Origin: Pseudarthrobacter oxydans
Lineage (GTDB): Bacteria > Actinomycetota > Actinomycetes > Actinomycetales > Micrococcaceae
Length of the DNA stretch: 64,000 nt
Direction: 5' to 3'
NCBI RefSeq assembly: GCF_034258515.1
Contig: NZ_CP139438.1
Location: 1,302,001-1,366,000, forward strand
The position numbers and the translations under genes are program-made. The notes under the pieces were generated by a model. The model ran no database searches and was not told where the DNA came from. It worked only from the letters and a program-made list of their open reading frames with translations. The stretch's first letter is position 1. Every line of letters begins with the position of its first letter. Shown here in pieces: positions 53,304-62,882 of this stretch.

Positions 53304-54722
53304 GTGGCTACTTCTGAACAACTGCCCGAGGTCCTTTCCGACCAGGGAGAGAAAGCTACCTCTCGCGCCATGCGAGCCACCATACAAACCGGTGCGGCAG
53401 AAGATGCCGCGGCCGGTTTTGCTGTCTCCGGAAGGGAAGCCGCCATTAACACCTTCGTCATCGACACCTCCGTCCTGCTCTCCGACCCCCGTGCGCTGCT
53501 CCGCTTTGCGGAACACGAGGTGATCGTCCCGGTGGTAGTCATCACGGAACTGGAAGCGAAACGGCACGATCCCGAGCTTGGCTACTTCGCCCGGAAGGCG
53601 CTCCGGCTGCTCGACGACCTTCGGGTCAAACACGGCGGACTCAACCAGCCCATTCCCATCGGCGACGACGGCGGCTCCCTGATGGTGGAGCTCAACCACA
53701 TCTCCTCCGAGGTCCTTCCGCTGGGATTCCGCAGCGGCGACAACGACAGCCGGATCCTCGCCGTGGCGAAGAACCTCGCCAACGAGGGCCGCAACGTCAC
53801 CGTCGTGTCCAAGGACCTTCCGATGCGCGTCAAGGCTTCCGCCATGGGCCTCACCGCCGACGAATACCGCAACGAGCTGGTGAAGGATTCAGGCTGGACC
53901 GGCATCGCCGAAGTGGAAGTCGGCGAACAGGAGATCTCCACGCTGTACGGCCACGAGCCCGTCTTCATCCCCGCCGCCGCGGAGATGCCGGTCAACACCG
54001 GACTCGTGCTGCTCTCCAACCGCGGCTCCGCCCTGGGCAGGGTGGGGGCAGACAAGCAGGTCCGGCTCGTCAAAGGCGACCGCGACGTGTTCGGGCTCCA
54101 CGGACGGTCCGCGGAGCAGCGGCTGGCCATCGACCTGCTGATGGATCCCGCCGTCGGCATCGTCTCCATCGGCGGCAGGGCAGGCACCGGCAAGTCCGCC
54201 CTTGCTTTGTGCGCCGGCCTGGAAGCAGTGCTGGAACGCCGAGAGCACCGCAAGGTCATCGTGTTCCGGCCCCTCTACGCGGTGGGCGGCCAGGAACTGG
54301 GCTACCTGCCCGGCTCCGAATCCGAAAAAATGAACCCTTGGGCGCAGGCGGTTTTCGACACCCTCGGCGCACTGGTCAGCCAGGAAGTAGTGGAGGAGGT
54401 CATGGACCGCGGCATGCTCGAGGTCATGCCGCTCACCCACATCCGCGGACGCTCCCTCCACGACGCCTTCGTGATCGTTGACGAAGCCCAGTCCCTCGAG
54501 AAGAACGTCCTGCTCACCGTCATGAGCCGCATGGGCCAGAACTCAAAGGTCGTGCTGACCCACGACGTCGCCCAGCGCGACAACCTCCGCGTCGGACGCC
54601 ACGACGGCATCGCCGCCGTCGTCGAAACCCTGAAAGGACACCCGCTCTTCGGCCACATCACCCTGACCCGCTCCGAAAGGTCCCCGATCGCAGCCCTGGT
54701 CACCGAACTGCTCGAAGGCTAA
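53304..54722 (+). CDS. PIN-PhoH fusion protein
   Basis: Two-domain protein of 472 residues. The N-terminal PIN ribonuclease domain (about 48-190) has the acidic residues in [37 protein letters not shown] and [10 protein letters not shown]. The C-terminal PhoH ATPase has Walker [14 protein letters not shown] and Walker [14 protein letters not shown]. This matches mycobacterial PhoH2, an RNA helicase-nuclease. The GTG at 53304 has GGAG upstream; the frame is open to 53133 without conservation. The 239 bases between uppS and this gene hold only weak hairpins and no clear antitoxin gene. Confidence 0.9.
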   Translation: MATSEQLPEVLSDQGEKATSRAMRATIQTGAAEDAAAGFAVSGREAAINTFVIDTSVLLSDPRALLRFAEHEVIVPVVVITELEAKRHDPELGYFARKALRLLDDLRVKHGGLNQPIPIGDDGGSLMVELNHISSEVLPLGFRSGDNDSRILAVAKNLANEGRNVTVVSKDLPMRVKASAMGLTADEYRNELVKDSGWTGIAEVEVGEQEISTLYGHEPVFIPAAAEMPVNTGLVLLSNRGSALGRVGADKQVRLVKGDRDVFGLHGRSAEQRLAIDLLMDPAVGIVSIGGRAGTGKSALALCAGLEAVLERREHRKVIVFRPLYAVGGQELGYLPGSESEKMNPWAQAVFDTLGALVSQEVVEEVMDRGMLEVMPLTHIRGRSLHDAFVIVDEAQSLEKNVLLTVMSRMGQNSKVVLTHDVAQRDNLRVGRHDGIAAVVETLKGHPLFGHITLTRSERSPIAALVTELLEG

Positions 54723-54737
54723 GCGGGGGTGGCTGGA

Positions 54738-54769
54738 GGGCCGTGGTTCCGTTCGGCGGGCCACGGCCC
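54738..54769 (+). terminator. Hairpin after PIN-PhoH gene
   Basis: A perfect 9-base stem GGGCCGTGG/CCACGGCCC with a 14-base loop, 15 bases after the stop, followed by TTCGCC. Likely terminator, weak T tract. Confidence 0.5.
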
Positions 54770-54880
54770 TTCGCCGTCGCTTAGACACCTCCCGGCGCGC
54801 CGCTACGGTCGCTGGGCGACCTGCGCATCGCTCTGGTCGGCGATGCGCTCCTACGCGAAGGACCGTAACCCGCCTCGTGG

Positions 54881-55528
54881 TCAGGTCACCTTCAGGAAGT
54901 TCGCGGCTGCTTCGTGGCCCTCTACCTTGAGGGTCCAGTCGGGGCGCTTGAAGGAGTCCGGGGTGAGGCGGACGTGCTGGACTGTCTCGACTTGCGTGCC
55001 CCAGGCCTTTCTGGTGATGCCGTTGAGCTCGTAGCCGAGGGAGCGGGAGACGCCGAGGGAGGCTTCGTTCCAGCTGGCGGCCTCGGACTCGGCTACTTCT
55101 GCGCCCAGCCAGTCAAACGCGTAAAGGGCGACGGCGGCACGCATCTCCTTGCCAAATCCGCGGCCCTGCACTGACTGCTTGAGCCACGATCCCGTGCTGA
55201 CCGTCTTGAGGGTGGCGAAGTCCTTGGCCCCGACGTCCTGGCAGCCGATGAACTCACCCCCGCGCCAGATGCCCAGCAGGAGGGTCCACGACTCGGGGGT
55301 GCACTCCGCGCGGCAGCGCCAGTACCAGCGGGCCATGTTCGGTCCAAGCTCTTCGGCCGGAAGCTCAGTCCATGGAGTGCTGAACGGGTTTCTGTCGCGG
55401 GCATGAATCCCGCTCTGCGCCGCTGCAACTGCCGCCGGAATCTCATGGTCCTGGATGGGGCGCAGCTCCAGCCGGGGCGTTGCCAGCGTGAGATCGAAGA
55501 GCGGCCACACGGTGTTCAGCGTCGTCAT
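54881..55528 (-). CDS. GNAT N-acetyltransferase, RimJ/RimL type
   Basis: GNAT-fold acetyltransferase of 215 residues. ATPRLELRPIQDHEIPA is the typical start; FIGCQDVGAKDFA and the acetyl-CoA loop SVQGRGFGKEMRAAV are visible, followed by SWNEASLGVSRSLGYELNG. Substrate unknown; members modify ribosomal protein N-termini, antibiotics or small molecules. It stands alone. Confidence 0.87.
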   Translation of the reverse strand: MTTLNTVWPLFDLTLATPRLELRPIQDHEIPAAVAAAQSGIHARDRNPFSTPWTELPAEELGPNMARWYWRCRAECTPESWTLLLGIWRGGEFIGCQDVGAKDFATLKTVSTGSWLKQSVQGRGFGKEMRAAVALYAFDWLGAEVAESEAASWNEASLGVSRSLGYELNGITRKAWGTQVETVQHVRLTPDSFKRPDWTLKVEGHEAAANFLKVT

Positions 55529-55571
55529 CCGCGAAGCCTAGCCGATGAGCCCGCATTGCGGCCTGTCACAG

Positions 55572-56215
55572 TCAGGCGGGGACATCCCAGCTGATGTGGC
55601 GCCGGACGTCCGTAAGGTTCATGGACTCGGCCAGGAACAGGTCGTCCAGCATGTACTCATCTACGGCGAGGATCCGCAGCCAGTGCCCGTACTGGTCCGT
55701 GTCGGATTCAAGGGAGCGGCTGGAAACACACACACCCGTTCCCAGGTCCACCCGGATCCGGCTGCGGCCCGGCAGGCACAGGGGAGCGGCAGGATCCACG
55801 GGATGGTAGGCGGCGGTGGGGGAGACGACGGCCTCGAGCGCGGGCCGGCCCTCATGCTCCCTACGGTGGATGTCGTGGAGTTCCATGGCGTTACTGCCCG
55901 GGAACTCGAGGGGCACGGGGGCGTTGCCTGCGAGTTCCACCGGGTCCAGGGCGGCGGAGAAGCGTCCGTTGCCGAAGCCCGGCTCGCCGTAGGCTGCTTC
56001 CGGGCGGCGCCGCACCAGCCCCAGGTCGTCGTAGACGGGCGTCACCAGATGGGGCGGGAGGAGCCAGGATCTCCGGGTGGAGCTGGTGTAAAGGCCGTCC
56101 TTTGAATCGTTGATTCCCGTGGTGCTGTGGAGGACCAGTCCCTCAGGGCTTTCGAGGCGGAGTGCCCCGGGCCGGCGCAGCCAGGCGCGGACAAGCGGAG
56201 CAGCAGGACTGGGGG
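55572..56215 (-). pseudogene. 5'-truncated gene of unknown function
   Basis: From 56045 down to the stop, a GTG-started frame of 157 residues is coding-like (for example GHWLRILAVDEYMLDDLFLA). The same frame remains open and protein-like upstream to about 56215 (LYTSSTRRSWLLPPHLVTP), yet contains no ATG, GTG or TTG there and runs into lower-GC DNA. The most likely reading is a gene whose 5' part was lost at a junction near 56216. I do not recognise the family. A shorter intact gene starting at 56045 is the alternative. Confidence 0.45.
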
Positions 56216-56556
56216 CCTGTCTGATTATCTCCCCTTGTGGATCGTATGGGCTGGTCAGGAGCTGGTGCTGGTGTGAGCCACGTTGGGCACGTCGGTGCTG
56301 TTGTAGCTACTTCCATCAGTTCCAGAGGTCTTGTGCTGTTCGTAGTGTGGCTTTTGTCCAGAAATGGCCGTTTTTCTTCACGGCGTGGTTGGGCGGTTAG
56401 AGGTTCACATGAGGAGGGCTTGAGCGCGCAGCTTCAATGACGTCGTTTGGTGATGGCGCTAGTTCATTGATTTTCATGACTTAGCTCCCACCCCGCTGTA
56501 AGGGTCGGTCAGTGTGGCGGACGTGCGAAAGCGCCTGCATGAATCGTCACACTAGT
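56216..56556. other. Lower-GC junction region without clear gene
   Basis: About 340 bases visibly poorer in G and C than either side. It holds two tiny minus-strand frames (26 codons at 56397-56477, preceded by GGGAG, and 21 codons at 56316-56381) but no recognised gene, inverted terminal repeat or integrase. It separates the truncated gene from the lactate module. Confidence 0.5.
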
Positions 56557-57303
56557 TCAGCTCCCGATTTCGGCGGCGGTCGCTTCCTGTGCCTTCTGAT
56601 GGAACCACTCGATGTGCTCTTGCAGGAGTCGGGCTGCGAGCTCTCCTTCGTGTGACTGGACGGCGTCGAAGATGCCGTGATGCTGGTTTCGAAGTGTGGA
56701 GATTACGTCGGGCCAGGCGTCCATGGCGTCCATTGCGCCTTTAACGTAGCCAACAATGGCGCCGCTGAGTGATTCCATCATGGTTGCGACCACAGCGTTC
56801 CCTGCCAGGGAGCTCAGGGCGACATGGAACCTGGCGTCCAGTTCATGGAACGTTTCACGACTGATGCCGGGATTGTCCATGGCTTGCAGGAGCTGGGCTG
56901 CCTGTTCTAGGTCCTCGTCGCCTCCTGTACGGTTCGCGCCGGCCCGGGCGGTCCAGGTTTCGAGCAGGATGCGGGTCTCGACAATGTCTTCGACCGGCAG
57001 TGTGCTGCTGGCGACGTGCAGTCGTAGGGCCGATGACAGGCCCGCGGAGGGGTCGGAGACGACGATTGCCCCGGAGGAGGGTCCGGATCCGACCGAGCTG
57101 CGCAGTATTCCCATGGCGTCCAGTACCCGGATGGCCTCCCGCACCGACGCCCTGGAAATCCCGTAGCTTTCGGCGAGGGTGCGTTCTCCCGGGAGCCGGT
57201 CCCCGACTTTGATTTTGCCCGAGCGGAGGTCCGCCTCGATGTCCTTCAGGAGCGCGTCATGGGTACGACGGCGGGGTGTTGCTCCTGCTTCGGCGGTGAT
57301 CAC
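56557..57303 (-). CDS. lldR: FadR-type GntR regulator of lactate genes
   Basis: Transcription regulator of 248 residues: a winged helix at the N-terminus (GDRLPGERTLAESYGISRASVREAIRVL holds the family signature in part) and an all-helical FCD ligand domain from about 85 to 225, with conserved Asp and His residues in ETFHELDARFHVALSSLAGN and QHHGIFDAVQSHE that bind metal and ligand. Sitting behind the lactate permease and near TGGTCNGACCA sites, it should sense L-lactate. The GTG at 57303 follows AAGGA; the frame to 57459 is unsupported. Confidence 0.88.
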   Translation of the reverse strand: MITAEAGATPRRRTHDALLKDIEADLRSGKIKVGDRLPGERTLAESYGISRASVREAIRVLDAMGILRSSVGSGPSSGAIVVSDPSAGLSSALRLHVASSTLPVEDIVETRILLETWTARAGANRTGGDEDLEQAAQLLQAMDNPGISRETFHELDARFHVALSSLAGNAVVATMMESLSGAIVGYVKGAMDAMDAWPDVISTLRNQHHGIFDAVQSHEGELAARLLQEHIEWFHQKAQEATAAEIGS

Positions 57304-57377
57304 GGGCGGTTCCTTACGGGCGGGCAGTGTGCGGGCCAGGGGGCGGCCCGCACACTGCGTCTTGAGTAGGCTGGACG

Positions 57378-59117
57378 CTAAGGCAGCATCCAGCCGAGGA
57401 TGGGAGTGGACTGGAGGTAGGAGAGGGTGCACAGCACCAGCAGCAGCGCCACGCTCCACCCGACTACTTTACGCAGGATCACCGATTCCTTGCCTTCAAG
57501 GTTGACCGCGGACGCCGCGATGGCGAGGTTCTGTGGGCTGATCAGCTTGCCCACAACACCACCGGAGGTATTGCCGGCCACGAGAAGGTTCGGATCGATT
57601 CCTGCTTTCATGCCGGCGGTCTGCTGCAGCTTGGCGAACAGGGCATTCGCGGAGGTGTCGGAGCCGGTGACGGCCGTGCCGATCCAGCCGAGGACGGGTG
57701 AGAGGAAGGCGAAGAAGGTTCCGGTGCCGGCCAGCCAGGTGCCGATGGAAATGGTCTGTCCGGAGAAGTTCATGACGTAGGCCAGTGCCAGGACGGTGAT
57801 GATGGTCAGGCCTGCCCAGCGCATCCGGTAGATGGTGTTCCAGATTTCTTTCACGGCGTTGCCGACGGTGATGTTGTAGCGGCCGTTTTCGTTGTACTTG
57901 GAGTACACGGCGGCGACGATCAGGCCGGTGAGCAGGAGAAGGGTGCCGGGGGTGGAGAGCCATTGGAAGGAGTAGATGGTGGAGGAGACGGGCTTGCCTG
58001 CTGCGTCAACGAGTGCGTCGTGCAGGATCGGCCACGGGATCTTGATGTCGGTGGAGGCCAGGAACGCGGGGACGTTTACACCGAGTTTCCAGAGTTTGGC
58101 GATGCCGAAGACGACGATGACCAGGAAGTAGGGGAACAGGGCGAGCCAGGTCCGCATCGGGGTCAGGCGGTCCGCTGTGGTGTCGGGGGTGCTGGTGAGG
58201 GTGGTGGCCCGGTGTGAGCCGCCGCCTGTGATGGCGGATTCCTTTTCAACGGCTGCGGCGGCCACACCGAGGCGGTCGCGTGCTTCGGAGCTGCCCTTCG
58301 GGGTCCAGACGCGGAAGAACAGTACGGCAGCGCCGAGGCCGGCGAGGGATGCGACGATGTCGGTGAGTTCGTAGGAGAAGTAGTTCGAGCACAGGAACTG
58401 CGCGATGGCGAAGGCGAAGCCGACGGCGAGTGCGGCGGGCCAGCAGTCTTTCAGGCCCTTGCGGCCATCGAGGATGAAGAGCAGGATCAGCGGCACGATG
58501 GTGGCCAGCAGCGGTGCCTGGCGCCCGACGATCGAGGCGATGTCCGTGGCGTGGAGTCCGGTGAGTCCCGCGGCGGTGGTGATGGGGATGGCCATGGCGC
58601 CGAAAGCGACCGGGGCGGTGTTGGCGACCAGGACGGCTGCCGCGGCGCGCAGCGGCGGCAGTCCGAGGGCGAGGAGCATGGTGGCGGTGATCGCGACAGG
58701 TGCGCCGAATCCGGCGAGGGCTTCGAGCAGGCCGCCGAAGCAGAAGGCGATCAGGACAGCCTGGAGCCGGACGTCGCCTTTACCGATCACGTCGAAGACG
58801 CGGCGGAGGTCCTCGAAGCGTCCGCTGAGGACAGTGACCTGGTAGAGCCAGACGGCCATGATGACGATCCACAGGACAGGGAAGGCGCCGAAGACGCCGC
58901 CCTGGGTCGCGGAGAGCAGTGCAAGGCCGGCTGGCATCTGGAATGCCACGATGCCAACGAGCAGGGCCATCAGCAGGGCGAAGGCCCCGGCGACATGGGC
59001 TCTGGTCTTGACGACGGCGAGCAGGATGAAGAACGTCAGTAGCGGCAGCAGGGCGACGATGGCCGACCACATGACGCTGTTGAGCACCGGGTCGGTGCTG
59101 GGTGTGAACTGGTCCAC
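57378..59117 (-). CDS. lldP: L-lactate permease
   Basis: Lactate/proton symporter of the LctP family, 579 residues with about thirteen hydrophobic segments. FCFGGLLEALAGFGAPVAITA and FLSPVLGWIGTAVTGSDTSANALF are diagnostic. The GTG at 59117 has GGAGG six bases upstream; the ATG at 59132 precedes that site and is unlikely. It heads an lldP-lldR unit and diverges from lutABC, with operators in between. Confidence 0.94.
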   Translation of the reverse strand: MDQFTPSTDPVLNSVMWSAIVALLPLLTFFILLAVVKTRAHVAGAFALLMALLVGIVAFQMPAGLALLSATQGGVFGAFPVLWIVIMAVWLYQVTVLSGRFEDLRRVFDVIGKGDVRLQAVLIAFCFGGLLEALAGFGAPVAITATMLLALGLPPLRAAAAVLVANTAPVAFGAMAIPITTAAGLTGLHATDIASIVGRQAPLLATIVPLILLFILDGRKGLKDCWPAALAVGFAFAIAQFLCSNYFSYELTDIVASLAGLGAAVLFFRVWTPKGSSEARDRLGVAAAAVEKESAITGGGSHRATTLTSTPDTTADRLTPMRTWLALFPYFLVIVVFGIAKLWKLGVNVPAFLASTDIKIPWPILHDALVDAAGKPVSSTIYSFQWLSTPGTLLLLTGLIVAAVYSKYNENGRYNITVGNAVKEIWNTIYRMRWAGLTIITVLALAYVMNFSGQTISIGTWLAGTGTFFAFLSPVLGWIGTAVTGSDTSANALFAKLQQTAGMKAGIDPNLLVAGNTSGGVVGKLISPQNLAIAASAVNLEGKESVILRKVVGWSVALLLVLCTLSYLQSTPILGWMLP

Positions 59118-59153
59118 GGAGTTCCTCCACATTGAGGGGGGTGACAGGGGATA

Positions 59154-59178
59154 TGGTCAGACCTCTGTGGTCGGACCA
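59154..59178. promoter_or_regulatory. Tandem GntR-type operators before lldP
   Basis: Two sites of the FadR-subfamily pattern: TGGTCAGACCT (59154-59164) and the perfect palindrome TGGTCGGACCA (59168-59178), with centres 14 bases apart, on nearly one and a half helical turns. They lie 37 bases before the lldP start codon. Confidence 0.8.
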
Positions 59179-59266
59179 TCAGAGTGTAGCGTAAATTTTC
59201 CTGAAAGTGTGAGCGGCTTCACTTGGATTCGCCGGTTGCCAGTGGCGTCGGTCACGTGATCTACTA

Positions 59267-59277
59267 TGGTCAGACCA
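59267..59277. promoter_or_regulatory. GntR-type operator before lutA
   Basis: TGGTCAGACCA, a perfect palindrome, lies 26 bases before the lutA start codon and 99 bases (centre to centre) from the nearer lldP site. TACTAT (59262-59267) beside it is a likely -10 box, so a bound repressor would cover the promoter. Confidence 0.8.
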
Positions 59278-59303
59278 CAAACCCCTTAGCCCGAAAGGCT
59301 GCC

Positions 59304-60107
59304 ATGCGAATCGCTTTGTTCGCTACGTGCATCGTGGATGCGATGTACCCCGCCACAGCGCGTGCCACCGTGAAAATCCTGGAACGGCTGGGACACGAAG
59401 TTGTGTTCCCGTCCGGCCAGGCCTGCTGCGGGCAGATGCACGTCAACAGCGGCTACCTCAAGGAAGCTGTCCCCGTGATCGCCAACCACGTCGCCGCCTT
59501 CGACACCGAGGACTACGACGTCGCCGTCGCACCGTCCGGTTCCTGCGTCGCCTCCGTGAAGCACCAGCACCCCATGGTCGCCCGCTCGTGCGGCGACAAG
59601 GATCTGGAAACACGTGCCACCGCAGTCGGTGCCAAAACCTATGAGCTCTCCGAACTGCTCGTGGACGTTCTCGGCGTGACCGATGCTGGCGCGCAGCTCG
59701 GTTCCTACTTCCCGCACCGCGTCACCTACCACCCGAGCTGCCATGGCATGCGCCTGCTCCGGCTCGGGGACCGGCAGGCGCGGTTGCTGGGCAGTGTCGC
59801 AGGGATCGACATGGCCGAACTGCCGGAAGCTGACCAGTGCTGTGGCTTCGGCGGCACGTTCTCGATGAAGAACGCCGACGTCTCCTCCGCCATGCTTGAG
59901 GACAAGACGGCGAATATCACGGCAACAGGGGCAAGCCTGTGCGCCGGAGGGGACGCGTCCTGCCTCATGCACATCGGCGGCGGCCTCTCCCGCCAGGGCA
60001 GCGACATCACCACCCTGCACCTGGCCGAAATCCTTGCCAGCACCCTCGAGGAGCCCGCGTCCGTCACCGGCGAAGTGCGCATCTCCACCGGAAAGGCCAC
60101 GCGATGA
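59304..60107 (+). CDS. lutA: Lactate utilization protein A
   Basis: Cysteine-rich subunit (267 residues) of the LutABC lactate-oxidising complex. Two CCG-type domains are present: QACCGQMHVNSGY in the first and DQCCGFGGTFSMKN in the second, with HPSCHGMRLL between. These bind iron-sulfur clusters or relay electrons. The ATG at 59304 has AAAGG upstream; the longer frame to 59223 would span the operator. First gene of lutABC. Confidence 0.93.
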   Translation: MRIALFATCIVDAMYPATARATVKILERLGHEVVFPSGQACCGQMHVNSGYLKEAVPVIANHVAAFDTEDYDVAVAPSGSCVASVKHQHPMVARSCGDKDLETRATAVGAKTYELSELLVDVLGVTDAGAQLGSYFPHRVTYHPSCHGMRLLRLGDRQARLLGSVAGIDMAELPEADQCCGFGGTFSMKNADVSSAMLEDKTANITATGASLCAGGDASCLMHIGGGLSRQGSDITTLHLAEILASTLEEPASVTGEVRISTGKATR

Positions 60108-61630
60108 GCACTTACCTCGGCATGCCCTCCATACCTGTCTATGGCACGGGCAACCTGCACGCCTCCGAGTCCTTCCCGAAGGCCGCCCACCGCGAACTCG
60201 GGAACGCCCAGCTCCGGGCCAACCTCGGCCACGCCACCCACACCATCCGTGACAAGCGGATCGCTGTGGTCTCCGAACTGCCGGACTGGGAACAGCTGCG
60301 CGATGCCGGTTCCGCGATCAAGGAATCTGTGATGGCACGGCTGCCCGAGCTCTTGGAACAGTTCGAGAAGACCTTCACGGCCCGCGGCGGCGTCATTCAC
60401 TGGGCCCGCGACGCCACGGAGGCCAACGAGATCGTGGCCGGGCTGATCCGGGAGACCGGTGAAACTGAAGTGGTCAAGATCAAGTCCATGGCCACGCAGG
60501 AAATCGGCCTGAACGAGTACCTCGAAGAGCAGGGCATCGCAGCGTTCGAGACCGACCTCGCCGAGCTGATCGTCCAGCTGGACCATGACAAGCCCAGCCA
60601 CATTCTGGTCCCGGCGATCCATAAGAACCGCAGCCAGGTCCGGGACATTTTCCTGCGCGAAATGGAGGGCGTGGACCCTGATCTGACCAACGAACCGGCC
60701 CGCCTCGCCGGTGCCGCCAGGGCGCACCTGCGCCGGAAGTTCCTTACCGCCAAGGTCGCCGTTTCCGGGGCCAACTTCGCACTGGCAGATTCGGGCACCC
60801 TCGCTGTTGTTGAATCTGAAGGTAACGGCCGGATGTGTCTGACACTGCCCGAGACACTGATTACGGTGATGGGCGTGGAGAAGCTTCTCCCCACCTGGCA
60901 GGACCTTGAAGTGTTCATGCAGCTGCTGCCGCGTTCCTCCACCGGGGAACGGATGAACCCCTATACCTCGCTCTGGACCGGCGTCACCGAAGGCGACGGG
61001 CCGCAGAACGTGCACCTGGTGCTTTTGGATAACGGCCGCAGCGCCGCGCTGGCAGATGAAATGGGCCGGTCCGCGCTGCACTGCATCCGCTGCAGCGCCT
61101 GCATGAACGTCTGCCCGGTTTATGAGCGCACGGGCGGCCACGCCTACGGCTCCACCTACCCCGGGCCTATCGGGGCGATTCTCTCACCGCTGATGACCGG
61201 CATCCAGGCCGAGGAGAACAACTCGCTGCCCTACGCGTCCTCACTCTGCGGGGCCTGCTATGACGCCTGCCCGGTAAAGATCAACATCCCCGACATCCTG
61301 GTGCACCTGCGCAGCGTCGATGTGGACAGCAAACGCGGCAAGAAGAAGATCCCCACCCAGATGGATGTCGGCATGAACGCCGCCTCCTGGGCGCTGTCCT
61401 CAGGAAAACGTCTCGGCCTTCTCGAAAAGGGGCTGCCGCTGGGACGCCTGGCCGCCGGCCCGGACAAGAAGATCACCAAGCTGCCCGGCATCGCCGCCGG
61501 CTGGACCCAAAGCCGCGACATCCCGGCACCCCCCTCGCAGTCCTTCCGGGACTGGTGGAAAAAGGAACACCGGACACCAGAGCCAGACGCTGCCCCCGCC
61601 GCGTCCCAAGATCAGGAAAACCAGCCATGA
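60104..61630 (+). CDS. lutB: Lactate utilization protein B
   Basis: Iron-sulfur protein (508 residues) of LutABC. Two 4Fe-4S motifs lie near residues 330 and 385: CIRCSACMNVCPVYE and SLCGACYDACPVKIN. The N-terminal half is the LUD domain (VSGANFALADSGTLAVVESE). Together with LutA and LutC it oxidises L-lactate to pyruvate. ATG 60104 overlaps the lutA stop (ATGA). Confidence 0.94.
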   Translation: MSTYLGMPSIPVYGTGNLHASESFPKAAHRELGNAQLRANLGHATHTIRDKRIAVVSELPDWEQLRDAGSAIKESVMARLPELLEQFEKTFTARGGVIHWARDATEANEIVAGLIRETGETEVVKIKSMATQEIGLNEYLEEQGIAAFETDLAELIVQLDHDKPSHILVPAIHKNRSQVRDIFLREMEGVDPDLTNEPARLAGAARAHLRRKFLTAKVAVSGANFALADSGTLAVVESEGNGRMCLTLPETLITVMGVEKLLPTWQDLEVFMQLLPRSSTGERMNPYTSLWTGVTEGDGPQNVHLVLLDNGRSAALADEMGRSALHCIRCSACMNVCPVYERTGGHAYGSTYPGPIGAILSPLMTGIQAEENNSLPYASSLCGACYDACPVKINIPDILVHLRSVDVDSKRGKKKIPTQMDVGMNAASWALSSGKRLGLLEKGLPLGRLAAGPDKKITKLPGIAAGWTQSRDIPAPPSQSFRDWWKKEHRTPEPDAAPAASQDQENQP

Positions 61631-62259
61631 GCGCACGCGAAGAAATCCTCGAGCGGATCCGCACCGCCCTGAAAGACAGCCCCGTGGCGCCCGAGATCCC
61701 GCGGGAGTACCGGGCGGCATCCCAGCTGGATGAGGAGGCACTGATCGAGCTGCTGGTGGACCGCCTGATCGACTACAAAGCACAGGTCTCGGTCGTGGAC
61801 AACGCAGAGGTCCCGGCGCGGATCGCGGAACTCCTCGCCGACGCCGGCAGCTACGTCGTGCCCACAGGGCTCGACGCCGGCTGGCTCACAGGACTCGAAC
61901 TCGAACACGACAGCCGGCGCCGCCAGGACTCGGCCGCAGCGCCGCTGTCCGTCGCCGAGCTCGACGGCATCGACGCCGTCGTGACCGGCAGCGCCGTCGC
62001 CGTCGCCGAGACCGGGACCATCATCCTGGACGGCAGCCCCAACCAGGGCCGCCGCGCGATCACCCTGGTCCCGGACCACCACATCTGCATCGTCAAAACC
62101 ACTGATATAACCGGGATCCTGCCCGAAGCGCTGCGCCGGATCGACGGCACTCGGCCCCTGACCATGATCAGCGGCCCGAGTGCCACCAGCGACATCGAAC
62201 TTGAACGCGTCGAGGGAGTCCACGGCCCCCGCAAGCTCGACGTCATTATCGCCCGGTAG
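61627..62259 (+). CDS. lutC: Lactate utilization protein C
   Basis: LUD-domain protein of 210 residues, third subunit of LutABC. VVTGSAVAVAETGTIILDGS and VPDHHICIVKTTDITGILPE are the family core. ATG 61627 overlaps the lutB stop; the frame to 61555 belongs to lutB's other frame. The N-terminus MSAREEILERIRTAL is the usual helix of LutC. Confidence 0.92.
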   Translation: MSAREEILERIRTALKDSPVAPEIPREYRAASQLDEEALIELLVDRLIDYKAQVSVVDNAEVPARIAELLADAGSYVVPTGLDAGWLTGLELEHDSRRRQDSAAAPLSVAELDGIDAVVTGSAVAVAETGTIILDGSPNQGRRAITLVPDHHICIVKTTDITGILPEALRRIDGTRPLTMISGPSATSDIELERVEGVHGPRKLDVIIAR

Positions 62260-62324
62260 GATCCGGGCCGAAAGGCACCAACGCAGTTTCCGTTCCCCTC
62301 CGCAGTTGAACGAAAGGTACCCGC

Positions 62325-62663
62325 ATGACTTTCTACCGCCATGACCTCTGGCACACCCTTCTCGGCGCCCTCGTGGAAGTCCGGAAAAACGGCACGGTCG
62401 TTCGGGAAGGACTCGTTGAGGATGTCATGCCCGATTCCTCGGCGCTCTGGATCGCCGCCGACGGGCTCACCGGCCGTGTTCTGATCGAAGCCGCTGAAGG
62501 ACACGAGGTGTGGGTCGAGCCCAGAAAGCTTGAGGGTCAGCGCTCCTACCGGATGACATCGCTAGCACTTCAGGACGGGAGCGGACATCGGGCACGCAGG
62601 AACGCCGGCCATGGACGGCACCGCTACCGCGTCAGAACTGCAGTGACGGACAAGGCGTCGTAG
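62325..62663 (+). CDS. Small unknown protein after lutC
   Basis: A 112-residue protein that I cannot assign. The first 75 residues have alternating hydrophobic residues typical of small beta-barrels (LGALVEVRKNGTVVREGLV, then HEVWVEPRKL); the last 35 are basic (GSGHRARRNAGHGRHRYR). AAAGG precedes the ATG. It begins 65 bases after lutC and could be on the same transcript. A short beta fold with a basic tail could bind nucleic acid, but that is speculation. Confidence 0.6.
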   Translation: MTFYRHDLWHTLLGALVEVRKNGTVVREGLVEDVMPDSSALWIAADGLTGRVLIEAAEGHEVWVEPRKLEGQRSYRMTSLALQDGSGHRARRNAGHGRHRYRVRTAVTDKAS

Positions 62664-62882
62664 ACACCTTGCTCCGGCTTTCCAATACCTTCGCCACGAA
62701 ATGACCGCCTGACCGTAACTAGGGCAGTTATGGCAACAGCCACGGCAGCACGGACAGGGGATCTATCCGCGTTGCCGTGGCCGCACCCCGCGCCGGGACG
62801 GCAGACACGCGTCTAGCCAGTCATCTTCTATGAATCAACGCGACTGGTTGTGACGGAACCCTGACGGGAGCACCATGATCTT

